64,000 nucleotides of DNA from CALODP01 sp942492055 (GTDB lineage: Bacteria > Bacteroidota > Ignavibacteria > Ignavibacteriales > Melioribacteraceae). The translations under genes were made by a program, and so were the position numbers. The DNA is taken from NCBI GenBank assembly GCA_942492055.1, contig CALODP010000023.1, positions 310,001-374,000 on the forward strand, in the 5' to 3' direction. Positions 27,601-36,489 of the stretch are shown here, in pieces. A model generated the notes under the pieces. The model saw only the letters and a program-made list of their open reading frames with translations. It was not told where the DNA came from and made no database searches. Position 1 is the stretch's first letter. Every line of letters starts with the position of its first letter.

Positions 27601-28533
27601 AATTGAGAAAGTATCCGCGTAATCATTCGGGTAGTAGGCTACCTTTATCTGTTTCTTATCGTCTGAATATTTATCGCCATTTGTAAATGTTTCTTTGGTA
27701 ACTCTCAGATTATCAATCGATTCTTTCTTAGTAGTGGAAAGTTCTTTCTCTTCCATTACATCAAGATCATGTGATTTCTTAAGAGCCGAATATAACTTTT
27801 TGAATCTGGAGTCTTTCGAAAACTTATCTTTAATTTTCTTTGCTAAATCGAGAGCCGGACGAACCTGGTTCATCTTCAGCATTGATTCCAATTTGGTTAA
27901 TTCTATTTCGGAATGAAATTTCTTAAACTCATCATTACTTTGAATCGTTTCGGCAATAAACAAAGCGAACCAATATTCTTTATCTTTTATCGCCTCTTCT
28001 GCCTCTTTTATAACTTTCTCAATATTTTCTACGGTAATATGAATTTGTTTCTTAGAAATCTTTTCAGCCTGAACGAAATAGAGCTTATTCTTCTTCCAAT
28101 CGGGATGTTTGCCGTAATCCATCATTAAAGAGAGATCAAGGGCTTTTTTCGCTTCGGTAAAGCGATTCATTCCGGCATAAGACCTGGCTTTGCTCATATA
28201 TGTCCATGCCAATAAATCTTTTTGTTCATCGATTGTCTTATCGAGATCGGCTAAAGCTCCTTCAAAAATACTCATTCTCATCAAAACATAACCGCGAATG
28301 AGATGGATCTTAATATCATCTCCCTCAAGTTCCAGAGCGAGATTTGCGTAATCCATAGCCTTTACCGGAAGACCATTTTCAATATAAGCCCAGGCTAGCA
28401 GAATTGCAGCCTCGCCATCTTCTTCTTTTTCCTTATACAGTTTTCTCGCTGTATTTAAGGCGATGCGGGCTCTACCTTCCTTCAAATGTTCTTGAATTTC
28501 TATTTTGAGCCTGTTACTTTCAGATTGGTTCAC
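24604..28533 (-). CDS. TPR protein with three tandem CbbX/SpoVK-type AAA+ domains
   Basis: A 1,309-residue protein. It starts with GTG at 28533, supported by AAGGA. Residues ~1-250 are TPR-like helices; about 290-430 is a beta-rich region; then three AAA+ modules follow with Walker A GNPGTGKT near residues 515, 803 and 1,092, each followed by the family segment FIDEAYTL as Walker B, and by NPG..SRF (arginine finger) and FGNAR. CbbX/CfxQ-type ATPases remodel protein complexes (rubisco activation is one case), and EccA of type VII secretion also joins TPRs to one such module. Three modules in one chain is unusual. No neighbour reveals the client. All three nucleotide sites look intact. Confidence 0.9.
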   Translation of the reverse strand: MNQSESNRLKIEIQEHLKEGRARIALNTARKLYKEKEEDGEAAILLAWAYIENGLPVKAMDYANLALELEGDDIKIHLIRGYVLMRMSIFEGALADLDKTIDEQKDLLAWTYMSKARSYAGMNRFTEAKKALDLSLMMDYGKHPDWKKNKLYFVQAEKISKKQIHITVENIEKVIKEAEEAIKDKEYWFALFIAETIQSNDEFKKFHSEIELTKLESMLKMNQVRPALDLAKKIKDKFSKDSRFKKLYSALKKSHDLDVMEEKELSTTKKESIDNLRVTKETFTNGDKYSDDKKQIKVAYYPNDYADTFSIKIYDTNDEEKGEKKPYFNQLNLKRIKSFGAEIIFGNPLFRIKTVDLNCTAVWYLRDFEVYRNQFMLNVNKAWDSVIFSQTANVEDLAFWKEGQAKVEIYIEGFKACEKWFFVDRSAVLEEIESKPKKEEESPIEDSKATEEEPKTEYPVETRSLEELLEELDSFIGLERVKKSVRDFIDFLEFQKKRKEFGLKSTEGLAINAIFTGNPGTGKTTIARLIGGIFKAMGIVPKGHVVEVDRAALVGQYIGETAQKTEKMIEEAMGGILFIDEAYTLVKKGGSGQDFGQEAIDVLLKRMEDKKGDFVVIAAGYPEEMEGFLSSNPGMKSRFNHTFHFEDYTPDELLKILKMGLNKEEYSIEDDAKELLNKEFTNLYRKRDKTFGNARLVRQSFEKLKLQLSKRYIGLSEEEQTKEAMTSILLEDVREILKPETEKNVKLPINEEELSEALNELTKLVGLESVKNDIKDLVKLVRYFIEQGEDVKEKFSSHILFLGNPGTGKTTAARIVSRIYAALGILPKGHLVEIDRQGLVGSHVGETAPKTTAIIDKSIGGTLFIDEAYTLAKSDSQSDFGKEAIDTLLKRMEDDRGKFIVIAAGYTNEMQNFIESNPGIQSRFTKTFTFEDYTPDELMDITNRVLAGKKIALSAEAKSELDKHYNSIYRNRDKNFGNARIVRGIIDNAFQKRLLRLADLTPEEREDENHSSLTEDDIKLAIGQPAKAKSYEVKGDPQKLQEALDELKQLTGLDSVKANVDKLINGLKVSKMRKERGMKIIEKPLHSVFTGNPGTGKTTVARLISKIYKELGLLEKGHLVEVDRSDLVAGYQGQTAIKTEKIIEQSLGGTLFIDEAYTLSRGGNDFGQEAIDTLLKQMEDHRGELVVIVAGYTNEMKQFLASNPGLQSRFPNVFDFEDYNPRQLLSISVNIADSNGYKLDEGALQVLMEHFTDLYEKRDKNFGNARTARNVLYKAISHQEERVSSMYDYSDDDLMTIKLDDVEKLLKKV

Positions 28534-28712
28534 AACACTATCCTTAAATTTTGAGAAAACTGAATCTTCCGAACTTTCTAAGTGGAAAGATAAAATATAA
28601 GATATATTTGTTTTTTTTTCTAAAGATTCTTTACCTAATAGTAATTATTCGAAATGATGTAACTTTTTTCGCGTTTGCCTCGTCTAAGGTTTTGATTACA
28701 ATGGAGAGAATT

Positions 28713-29360
28713 ATGTATAAGAAATCATTTTTGATTTTAATAACCTTCTTGCTTCTTCTTACCGGATGCAGGTTCTGGGGAGTCAGAGGAAACGGACATT
28801 TAGTAGAAAAAGAGAGAGCTATAAGTCAATTTGAAAAGATTGAAATAGGGGGGGCTTTTACTTTACGAGTAACAGTTGGGGAAAAACCGAGCATTAATAT
28901 TAAGTGTGATGAAAATTTACTTCGGTACATTATTAGTAAAGTAAAAGGGGACAGATTAATAATTGATACCAGAAAAGAGCTAAATCCGAGACATGATATA
29001 ATAATAACCGTTACTACGGATTATTTGGAAGAGATTGAGTCATCCGGAGCGAATACAGTTATGATTGGCGGAATTGATTCGGAAAGATTTCTTGTTGATA
29101 TCAGTGGCGCCGGATCAATGAGATTATCCGGTAACGTAAAGAAATTACGAGTAGACATTTCAGGCGCAACTTCATTAGACGCGGAAGAATTAATAGCCGA
29201 TCACGTAAAAGTTGATATTAGCGGAGCCTCAAGCGCTTCTGTTTACGCGGCCGAATCGATTGACGCTGAGATTTCAGGCGTTGGCAATCTGGATTATTAC
29301 GGAAGACCGGAAGATGTAAGAACAGATGTATCCGGAGTAGGAAATATTAGTAGAAGATAA
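28713..29360 (+). CDS. DUF2807 lipoprotein (GIN domain)
   Basis: A 215-residue lipoprotein; ATG 28713 is preceded by GGAGAG, and the signal ends in LLLLTGC (C19). The longer open frame, starting at TTG 28551, is unlikely. After RGNGHLVEKERAISQFEKIEI the protein has repeated strands with VDISGAGS, VDISGATS, VDISGASS, AEISGVGN and TDVSGVGN, the right-handed beta-helix pattern of DUF2807 (putative auto-transporter adhesin head, GIN). It diverges from the AAA gene. It is followed by a terminator. Confidence 0.88.
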   Translation: MYKKSFLILITFLLLLTGCRFWGVRGNGHLVEKERAISQFEKIEIGGAFTLRVTVGEKPSINIKCDENLLRYIISKVKGDRLIIDTRKELNPRHDIIITVTTDYLEEIESSGANTVMIGGIDSERFLVDISGAGSMRLSGNVKKLRVDISGATSLDAEELIADHVKVDISGASSASVYAAESIDAEISGVGNLDYYGRPEDVRTDVSGVGNISRR

Positions 29361-29384
29361 CCTAGAACCACGATAAACTCCAAT

Positions 29385-29421
29385 AAAAAATGTCCTCGTT
29401 ATTTTTTGAGGGCATTTTTTT
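29385..29421 (+). terminator. Intrinsic terminator after the DUF2807 gene
   Basis: AAAAAATGTCCTC (29385-29397) pairs with GAGGGCATTTTTT (29408-29420), one G-T wobble, followed by more T. Confidence 0.88.
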
Positions 29422-29498
29422 ATTTAAGCTTTTCTATCCGAGATTATTCTCTTAATTTTGTGGTAAGAAATTCATAACAAATCTGATGAGAGGGAAAA

Positions 29499-29990
29499 AT
29501 GCAAAACAATCCGTTAATAGGAATTATTATGGGAAGCGATTCCGACCTCCCGATAATGCAAAAAGCATTCGATGTATGTAAAGAATTCGAAGTTCCGTTT
29601 GAAGTAAAGATTCTTTCGGCTCACAGAACTCCCGGAGAACATGCGGAATATTCCAAAACCGCTTTGGATAGAGGTTTGAAAGTTATTATTGCCGCAGCCG
29701 GAGGAGCCGCTCATCTTCCCGGAGTAACAGCCGGACATACAACTTTACCTGTAATAGGTGTTCCTATAAAGGGAAAGACTTTGGATGGAATGGATTCTCT
29801 GTTGTCTATTGTTCAAATGCCATCAGGGGTACCAGTTGCTACTGTCGCAATAGACGGAGCTAAGAACGCCGCTTTATTGGCTATTCAAATAATTGCCACA
29901 GGTAATGAAGAATTGCAGAAAAAACTAGCTGACTATAAGGTTGAAATGGCAACTGCTTCCATGAAAAAGAATGAAAATGTTAAATTTTAG
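29499..29990 (+). CDS. purE: N5-carboxyaminoimidazole ribonucleotide mutase
   Basis: A 163-residue class I PurE, the cytoplasmic enzyme that moves the carboxylate of N5-CAIR to give CAIR in purine synthesis. Signature segments are GIIMGSDSDLP, ILSAHRTP (with the active-site His), AAAGGAAHLPGV and VPIKGKTLDGMDSLLSIVQMP. The length is normal. It stands alone, without purK next to it. GAGAGGG precedes the ATG. Confidence 0.96.
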   Translation: MQNNPLIGIIMGSDSDLPIMQKAFDVCKEFEVPFEVKILSAHRTPGEHAEYSKTALDRGLKVIIAAAGGAAHLPGVTAGHTTLPVIGVPIKGKTLDGMDSLLSIVQMPSGVPVATVAIDGAKNAALLAIQIIATGNEELQKKLADYKVEMATASMKKNENVKF

Positions 29991-29997
29991 TTTTATA

Positions 29998-30023
29998 ACG
30001 CGTCCCGAGTAATTGGGATGCGT
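29998..30023 (+). terminator. Possible terminator after purE
   Basis: ACGCGTCCC (29998-30006) pairs with GGGATGCGT (30015-30023) with one wobble; the following ATCTTTATT is only moderately T-rich. Confidence 0.5.
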
Positions 30024-30224
30024 ATCTTTATTGAATTGGGATTACTTTAATTGCTTATAATATTTTTTAATAATTCTCAATTTATCACTTATTTTTTACC
30101 AACGGTTTTATTAAATTTGCGGGGCTTGTTCGAAAATTGCTGAATCATCCGTATATATCATCAAGTACTTTTCGAATAGAAATTTCATATAATATTATCT
30201 TTTGGAAACTATCGCTTCCTAAAT

Positions 30225-30695
30225 ATGAGTATCGAGATTGAGAAAAAATATATCATAGAAAAGATTCCTTTTGCTTTGAAAGGATTTCAAGCCTATGATA
30301 TTAAACAAGGTTACTTGAGTGAGCCGAACGCAGATACTACAGAGCGCTTGCGCCAAAAAGGGGATAAGTTTATTAAAACATGGAAGACAAAAGGACTTGT
30401 AGCCAGAGAAGAAACAGAGATAGAAATTCCTAAAGAGATGTTTGTGAATGAATGGGCCAAGGTTGGAAATAGAAAATTAGAGAAAATCCGTTACGAAATT
30501 CCTTATAAGTCATATCTTATCGAATTAGACATATATAAAAATGATTTGGAAGGGTTAATAACCGCAGAAGTTGAATTCTCATCGGAAAAAGAGATGAGCG
30601 AGTTTATCCCACCGGATTGGTTCGGAAAAGATGTCACGCTAGACTTCAGATATAAAAACAGTCAATTAGCTTCAAACGGGCTTCCTCAAGAGTAA
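30225..30695 (+). CDS. CYTH-domain protein
   Basis: A 156-residue single-domain CYTH protein. The N terminus has the ExExK signature (E4, E6, K8 in MSIEIEKKY), followed by RLRQKG, KTWKTKG, EETEIEI, KIRYEI and the acidic VEFSSEKEM segment that line the tunnel of this fold. Family members bind triphosphates with metal ions and act as adenylate cyclases, thiamine triphosphatases or inorganic triphosphatases; which applies cannot be said. The gene is followed after 82 bases by an exported protein gene. Confidence 0.88.
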   Translation: MSIEIEKKYIIEKIPFALKGFQAYDIKQGYLSEPNADTTERLRQKGDKFIKTWKTKGLVAREETEIEIPKEMFVNEWAKVGNRKLEKIRYEIPYKSYLIELDIYKNDLEGLITAEVEFSSEKEMSEFIPPDWFGKDVTLDFRYKNSQLASNGLPQE

Positions 30696-30777
30696 TATTA
30701 TCACCAAGAAATACCAATCTGTCGTTACTTTGTTCAATTATATAACTAATTATTGCTTTCGATTATTCGAGGAATGT

Positions 30778-31461
30778 ATGTTCACACTACGTAAGGGGTT
30801 GCTTTTATTTGTAATGATATTTTCTGTTGCTACCATTTTTGCCGGAAATAGTGAAGATGATGGTGTAATTAAATATACCAGCAGTTATTTTCCATTCGAC
30901 ACAACAAAGGTATTACACTATAAATCAAGTTTTGGCGACGCCGTATCTTCAACTATAAAGGAAGGGGACCATTATCGAATTCAAAATGATTCCGATAATT
31001 TTAAGTACGGACAGAAATTCATAATTAATGAAAATGGGCTTTTTGTTTGTCATACAGAACAAAAGTTGGATATGTTCTTTGTAGTTTCCGCTCATAAAAA
31101 AATTAGTTATCCGATGCCACTCTTACAAATACCTTTTCCATTGTCTGAGAATGATAAATGGACATTTGACGGAATTGAGATTGAAGGAACGGATACAACT
31201 AAAGTACAAATTACAGGGCGTCTGGTTGACGAAGATGGCATTGATACCGAAGCCGGCGATTTCGATTGCATAGAGATTGAATTGGAAATCAAATCTGAGA
31301 CAGGTTCCAAAACTATTGTCAACGAATGGTTAGCCGAGGGTATTGGAATAGTGAAAATTCAGGTTCAGGCTGAAGGAAAGGGAATTATGGGACTCGCAAT
31401 GAAGATGCTCGGATTGAATGAAATTGATTTTGAATTGACTAAAATCGAAACGAAGATATAA
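30778..31461 (+). CDS. Exported protein of unknown function
   Basis: A 227-residue protein. ATG 30778 follows GAGGAA; the longer frame starts at a TTG. A signal peptide ends at about residue 25 (FSVATIFAG). The mature part is strand-rich and acidic, with VNEWLAEGIGIVKIQVQAEGKG near the end, a pattern seen in periplasmic or surface proteins related to the DUF3108 or TapB-like groups. I do not assign a function. It converges with the histidine kinase gene at 31463 with one base between the stops. Confidence 0.6.
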   Translation: MFTLRKGLLLFVMIFSVATIFAGNSEDDGVIKYTSSYFPFDTTKVLHYKSSFGDAVSSTIKEGDHYRIQNDSDNFKYGQKFIINENGLFVCHTEQKLDMFFVVSAHKKISYPMPLLQIPFPLSENDKWTFDGIEIEGTDTTKVQITGRLVDEDGIDTEAGDFDCIEIELEIKSETGSKTIVNEWLAEGIGIVKIQVQAEGKGIMGLAMKMLGLNEIDFELTKIETKI

Positions 31462-31462
31462 A

Positions 31463-33652
31463 TTATCTATGAGAAGGAAGTGATATTGTAAATTCGCTTC
31501 CTTTACCTTCCTTACTGTTTACGTATAACTTTCCTTTGTTTTTATTCAAAAGTTCCTGGCAAAGTATAAGTCCGAGACCGGTACCGTACTCGCCTTCGGT
31601 TCCTCTGGAGGCCTTAACGTGCTCGATTTTGAAAAGTTCTTCAATCTGCTGTTGCGACATTCCTATTCCACTATCTTTTATAACTAGTAAGCACTCTTTT
31701 TCCGAAATCTCAGACTCCAATTCGATTACACCATTTTCAGGTGTGAACTTAATAGCGTTTGATAAAATATTTCTCAACACAGTTGAAATCATATACTTAT
31801 CGGCGTTTACCATGATATTATTTGCAACGGAATTATTGAGAATTATCTTTTTCTGACTGATATTGAGATTCATTAAGTTGATGGTTTCCATCAAAAGATT
31901 ATAAAGGTTAAATACTTCATGATTGTTTTCTATTCCGCCAATTTGAATTCTTGACCATTCCAAAAGGTTCTCAAGTAATGAGTACACATTTTTAAGGCTT
32001 TTCTGAAGTGATAAGGCTAAACCTTTCGCCGAATTATCTTTCTTTTGAGATAAATCGTTTATAAGTAAATCTGAAAAACCTAATAACGAATTAAAGGGAG
32101 AACGAAGATCGTGGGATATTATCGAGAAGAAAACATCCTTTGTATAATTTAGCTTTTGAAGTGCTTCTTGTGATTTCTCAAGCTCGAAAGCGTATTTCTC
32201 AATATTTTCTTTACTTTTATTAAGTTGGGAGATATATTCTTTGACTTCAGCTTCAGCTTTCTTTCTTTCAGTTACATCCATAGCAATACCAATTATATTG
32301 TCTACGGTATTCTCTTCGGAATATATGGGAGTAAAATATATTTCGAAAAATGTATCACCATATGGGCCGCAATCGTATAATAGCTTACCTTCCAAAGCCC
32401 TTTCAATAGAGGAAATTATTTGATTATTGTTACCATACAGATCGTAGATTGTGAGTCCTACAGCTTGTCCTGGTTTTAATCCTAATTTTGCAAGCCCTTT
32501 GCCTTCCGATAGTGTAAATACTTTATTTTTGTTAATAGAAAAAAGGACCACAGGAATATTACTTAATATCGATTCGAGAAAACGCTTTTTCTCATTGATC
32601 TCGGCAATAAATTTATTTCTATCAGTAACGTCTATCATCGCTCCGATTAGCCCGGCCGGATTATTATCAAGATCGTAATAAACACTTTTATAAAAGGTAA
32701 CATCACGAAGAGAAGTATCAGCATGTCTGATTTGTGCATCATAGATTTGTATCCCTTTCTTCACAAAGAGTTTATTGTCGGCGTTATAGTAAATATTAGC
32801 TAGTCTCTCTTCGTAGAGATCAAATACCGAAGCACCGACAAACTTGTCTTTGGATACTCCAATAATCTCAAGAAAAGCTTTATTCCCACCAAGATAAATA
32901 CCATCTGTATTTTTGTAGAAAACGGGAATCGGAATTGTTTCTAAAAGTGTTTCAAGAAAACGATAACTTTCCTCTTTATTTTTCCTAAGCTCGATAAATT
33001 CGGTAATATCAGTATGGGTTCCAACAAAACGGAGGGGATTTCCTTCGGCGTCAAATTGCACAATATTACCTCTCGAAAGAATCCACATCCATTCATTATT
33101 CTTCTTTTTTAGGCGAAACTGAGCAGAATAGGTATTGATATTTCCGGAAATGATTTCTTTAATTTTTTCATGAACCTGAGCGTGATCTTCCGGATGAAGA
33201 CATTTCCAGAAAAAGGACTGAAAATCATCAATGTCATTACGATCGTATCCAGCCATAGAGAAATAATTATCATTAAATGTCACATGATTAGTGGCAACGT
33301 TCCAATCCCAGAAACCATCACTCATAGAATCAAAAACATATTTAAGTTGCTGTTGGTTGGCTCTTAATTCTTCTTCTATTCTTTTTCGTTCGGTAATATT
33401 CCGGATAGAGCCAATTGAAGCGGGGGCTCCGTTATATTGTATGAGATTTACATTTACTTCGACAGTGGCAATATTACCTGATTTCTCAATAATCTTGGTT
33501 TCGTAGATTGATTCGATATCTTCTCCGGCGAGACGACGATTATTTCTCTCTATTAACTTTATTCGCTCTTCTTCCGGAATAAAATCAAAATACTTATTAC
33601 CGATTATTTCATGTTTCTTAAAACCGAACATTTCCAGAAAGCCGTTATTCAC
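31463..33652 (-). CDS. Multi-PAS sensor histidine kinase, N-terminally truncated
   Basis: A 729-residue cytoplasmic kinase without membrane helices. It contains a partial PAS domain at the start (PAC segment near 65-90), three more PAS/PAC units (about 100-215, 225-345 and 350-465), a coiled linker, HisKA with ISHDLRSPFNSLLGF, and HATPase with IKDSGIGM and GTGLGLIL. The frame starts at a GTG inside the first PAS domain. The preceding codons (33653-33661) encode Phe-Val-Tyr, which fits a PAS domain, and then meet a run of 14 T (33662-33675) that ends in an in-frame stop. The gene has therefore lost its start, or the homopolymer is misread. No response regulator is adjacent. Confidence 0.8.
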   Translation of the reverse strand: MNNGFLEMFGFKKHEIIGNKYFDFIPEEERIKLIERNNRRLAGEDIESIYETKIIEKSGNIATVEVNVNLIQYNGAPASIGSIRNITERKRIEEELRANQQQLKYVFDSMSDGFWDWNVATNHVTFNDNYFSMAGYDRNDIDDFQSFFWKCLHPEDHAQVHEKIKEIISGNINTYSAQFRLKKKNNEWMWILSRGNIVQFDAEGNPLRFVGTHTDITEFIELRKNKEESYRFLETLLETIPIPVFYKNTDGIYLGGNKAFLEIIGVSKDKFVGASVFDLYEERLANIYYNADNKLFVKKGIQIYDAQIRHADTSLRDVTFYKSVYYDLDNNPAGLIGAMIDVTDRNKFIAEINEKKRFLESILSNIPVVLFSINKNKVFTLSEGKGLAKLGLKPGQAVGLTIYDLYGNNNQIISSIERALEGKLLYDCGPYGDTFFEIYFTPIYSEENTVDNIIGIAMDVTERKKAEAEVKEYISQLNKSKENIEKYAFELEKSQEALQKLNYTKDVFFSIISHDLRSPFNSLLGFSDLLINDLSQKKDNSAKGLALSLQKSLKNVYSLLENLLEWSRIQIGGIENNHEVFNLYNLLMETINLMNLNISQKKIILNNSVANNIMVNADKYMISTVLRNILSNAIKFTPENGVIELESEISEKECLLVIKDSGIGMSQQQIEELFKIEHVKASRGTEGEYGTGLGLILCQELLNKNKGKLYVNSKEGKGSEFTISLPSHR

Positions 33653-33884
33653 ATATACGAATTTTTTTTTTTTTTAAAATATACCCCGTTTTTGTCTTCT
33701 TAAACAAAAATTTATATTGTATCTTTTTGGTGTTTTTTTTAGGGGAAAGGTGCTATTTTTTTTTATTCATCTTTTTTTCTTGTTGTGATATTTTTTTATT
33801 TTTGTTTTTGTTCGGTATATTTTTTTATCGTAATAATTGGAAAAGAATTTACGAAATTAATATCATTTCCATAAACTAAAATAG
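33653..33884. other. T-rich low-complexity stretch upstream of the truncated kinase
   Basis: About 230 bases with many homopolymers on the plus strand: T14 at 33662-33675, T8 and T9 runs further on, and hardly any coding signal in any frame. It divides two damaged coding sequences. It may be a degraded intergenic region or a poorly determined sequence stretch. Confidence 0.6.
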
Positions 33885-34034
33885 GAGAAAAATGGTTCCC
33901 AAATCGATTATACAATTCCGGTTCCAAAAGGAGAGTACAAATATTATATCGGTACATATGATGGATAAAGAATTCATTTCGCTTTCGATATGTATTTATT
34001 AAAAGATGAATCAGATCTTAAATCTGATAGTTGA
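33885..34034 (+). pseudogene. Gene fragment with an in-frame stop
   Basis: In one frame (codons starting at 33885) the sequence reads as protein-like text: GSQIDYTIPVPKGEYKYYIG, then TYDG, a TAA at 33966-33968, then RIHFAFDMYLLKDESDLKSD and a TGA at 34032-34034. The reading continues in the same frame across the TAA, so this is probably the C-terminal remnant of a gene with one nonsense change. The family is not recognised; no upstream part is visible. Confidence 0.5.
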
Positions 34035-34125
34035 ATTTCTTAAAGAAATAGCATAGCTTGAATATCTTATTATAGCCATTTAATCTATATTAGAAATATC
34101 GAGTTAATAATATAACTGAATTATT

Positions 34126-34829
34126 ATGAAAAAAAGATTTCAATTCTACTATTAATTTTTCTTATTACTAATATTAATGCTCAGGAGAAAAGTTTGCGCA
34201 ATGTCCAATCTGATATCCCATGGATACTAATTATAATCGCTGTAATCGGTGATTTTGTGGTTCCTTATATATTGGCTCTGGTTTATCCGGATTATAGCCA
34301 TAAGAAGCATGTAATGAGTCTTCTTGGTAGTCGTAATAGTCCGGTTGGGAAGATATATAATTCTTGGCTTGTTATTTTGGGACTACTATTTTGCATCTCT
34401 TCGGTGAAGATATACTCTCTTTATGTCGATGAGTATCCTACCATTGCATTGATTATTCTGTTGATTATGTTTTTGTACGGAATCGGGGGAGGTATTCTGG
34501 CTGGATTATTTAGTGTGGATGAGGCAAGGGATAGGGAGACTATCTCTTCAAAGATTCATGGAATCGGAGCCGGGATTGGGTTTATGGTATTAACATTTTT
34601 GCCATTAGTGATCGGAATACTATTCTTCAAAGAGAAATGCTTAATCTTCGGAGTAGTATCTGTTGTTATGTTTATCATAAGTCTCGCTTTCTTTCTCCTC
34701 TTTATTATGTCGGAAAAGAAGAAATATGAGAATTCGGTAATTAGTCAAACAGGCTTATGGCAACGACTATTATTAGCTTCTATGTATATTCCTTTGTTAT
34801 TGCTAGCTTGCTCTAATCTGTATGGTTAA
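34126..34829 (+). pseudogene. DUF998-like membrane protein gene, frameshifted in a poly-A tract
   Basis: From 34194 to 34829 an open frame encodes six hydrophobic segments with YPDYSHKKHVMSLLGSRNSP, resembling the DUF998 membrane family. Its apparent TTG start is inside the protein. Upstream, ATG 34126 followed by seven A (34129-34135) leads, if the tract had five or eight A, into a good signal peptide (ISILLLIFLITNINAQ) that joins this frame directly. So one base is missing or extra in the homopolymer. This can be a sequencing error, a real disruption, or a phase-variable tract. Confidence 0.6.
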
Positions 34830-35022
34830 TAAACAAACCTCTGGCATTTCTACAATGCTATCTATAGTTCGAGCAATAATCATTTAGTTGAAATCTATCA
34901 ATAAATAGTTTAACTTAATTGCAAGATTAACGGTTTAGTATTACTGTATAGCAATTGGGAACTTTAGCATAAAATGTAATACGAATTGCTCGCAAGATAT
35001 TATATAAACAGGGGGAAATACA

Positions 35023-36381
35023 TTGCGTAAAATTATAACATTATTACTATTTCTTTCCATTACCAATTTGTACTTAGCTCAAAGCACAAAGGAAAGTAAT
35101 GAGGGAAATCAGACAAAAAACATATTTCTTAAGGATTTTCAGGTAATTATTGACAAAATAACCGAAGTACATCCCGGCTTAGCCGAATCTCCTCTCCCTA
35201 TGATGACAAAGAAGGAATATTCCACTCTAATTAACTACACACAAGAAAGAATAAGTAAAGTTACTTCTAAGAATGATTTTTTATATGAAACGAAAAGATT
35301 CTTAGCCAATCTCGACGACGGTCATATGGATTTATGGAGCATGTCTAAAGAAGATAGATTTTTGCCTGTCTCTTTTTATTGGTTCGATAATGATCTCTAT
35401 ATAATGGAGACCGAGGGAGAAAATATCGACTCGTTATTATTTGGCAAAGTGGTGCGAATAGGGGATTTATCAGTTAGCGAATTCCAAGAAAAGACATTAT
35501 GTTTATTTTCATCCGACAAAGAGAATATTGGGTTTAAGAAGATCAAGAGTATCTACGGATACGGAACCGAAAATTTGTACCGGTACTTAGGTTTGGTTGA
35601 GAATGATAAATTGGAAATAGAGTATATTAAAAATGATTCACGAAAGTCAGTTAAGCTGGATTTCATTGATAAGAGAATATCGTCATTCCCGAGCGTGTGT
35701 AAGAATAGTATTACCGAAAATAAGGGAAAGAATAGCTGTTATATAGATTCCACTCGCAAGATTACTTATTTGCAAATCAATAGTCTTCCCGGAAATGATA
35801 GCTTAATTAATAGCTTTTATCTTGACGCATTTCGCAGAACTGCGGAGAATAATTCTGAATATTTGATTCTCGATCTTAGAGATAATATGGGAGGCTCAAG
35901 TAGTTGGGCAGATGAATTCCTTTCATATATAGTAAAAGAGAATGGACCTATTAACTACGTTTGTGGTTGGAAGAGAAACGAAGATGTAAACGAACGTTTG
36001 TCAAATGATTCCAAAATTATTACGGTTAAAGAAAAATATCGTTATTCCGGGGAAGTATACGTCTTAACAAGCGCGAAAACATTTAGTTCGGCTACATGGT
36101 TTGTTATTGGCGTTAAGGATAATGGTCTGGGAAAAATAATCGGGACAAAATGTGGGAATAATTCGGTACGATATGGATTTTCGATCGGGGAGAAATTGCC
36201 TAATACTAAGTTCTATTTTAGTACATCACAAAGGATCTGGAGCAGATCAAAAGAAGGAATTGCCCGGAAAGAACAATTTATAGAACCTGATGTGGAAATT
36301 GTAAATAGTATCGATGATCATGTTAATAACATTGATCCCTGTTGGGAATATGTCATAAATAATTTAATCAAAGAGAATTGA
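35023..36381 (+). CDS. S41-family peptidase, exported
   Basis: A 452-residue protein. The TTG start at 35023 is decided by the GGGGGAAA ribosome site just upstream and by the signal peptide it produces (IITLLLFLSITNLYLAQ). The C-terminal part shows the S41 fold: ITYLQINSLPGND, YLILDLRDNMGGSS, VYVLTSAKTFSSATWFVIGVKD, with the catalytic serine in TFSSA near residue 360, and KIIGTKCGNNS after it. These tail-specific-type proteases act in the periplasm. A PDZ domain is not evident; residues ~90-230 are unassigned. The gene stands alone. Confidence 0.85.
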   Translation: MRKIITLLLFLSITNLYLAQSTKESNEGNQTKNIFLKDFQVIIDKITEVHPGLAESPLPMMTKKEYSTLINYTQERISKVTSKNDFLYETKRFLANLDDGHMDLWSMSKEDRFLPVSFYWFDNDLYIMETEGENIDSLLFGKVVRIGDLSVSEFQEKTLCLFSSDKENIGFKKIKSIYGYGTENLYRYLGLVENDKLEIEYIKNDSRKSVKLDFIDKRISSFPSVCKNSITENKGKNSCYIDSTRKITYLQINSLPGNDSLINSFYLDAFRRTAENNSEYLILDLRDNMGGSSSWADEFLSYIVKENGPINYVCGWKRNEDVNERLSNDSKIITVKEKYRYSGEVYVLTSAKTFSSATWFVIGVKDNGLGKIIGTKCGNNSVRYGFSIGEKLPNTKFYFSTSQRIWSRSKEGIARKEQFIEPDVEIVNSIDDHVNNIDPCWEYVINNLIKEN

Positions 36382-36489
36382 GAAGAATCGTTGCGCGACA
36401 TGACATGCTTCCATAAATATTTGAAACTATACTTACAAAGAAATAATAAACATAGTCTTATCTAAATAACTTTACAAGGAATCCAATTA

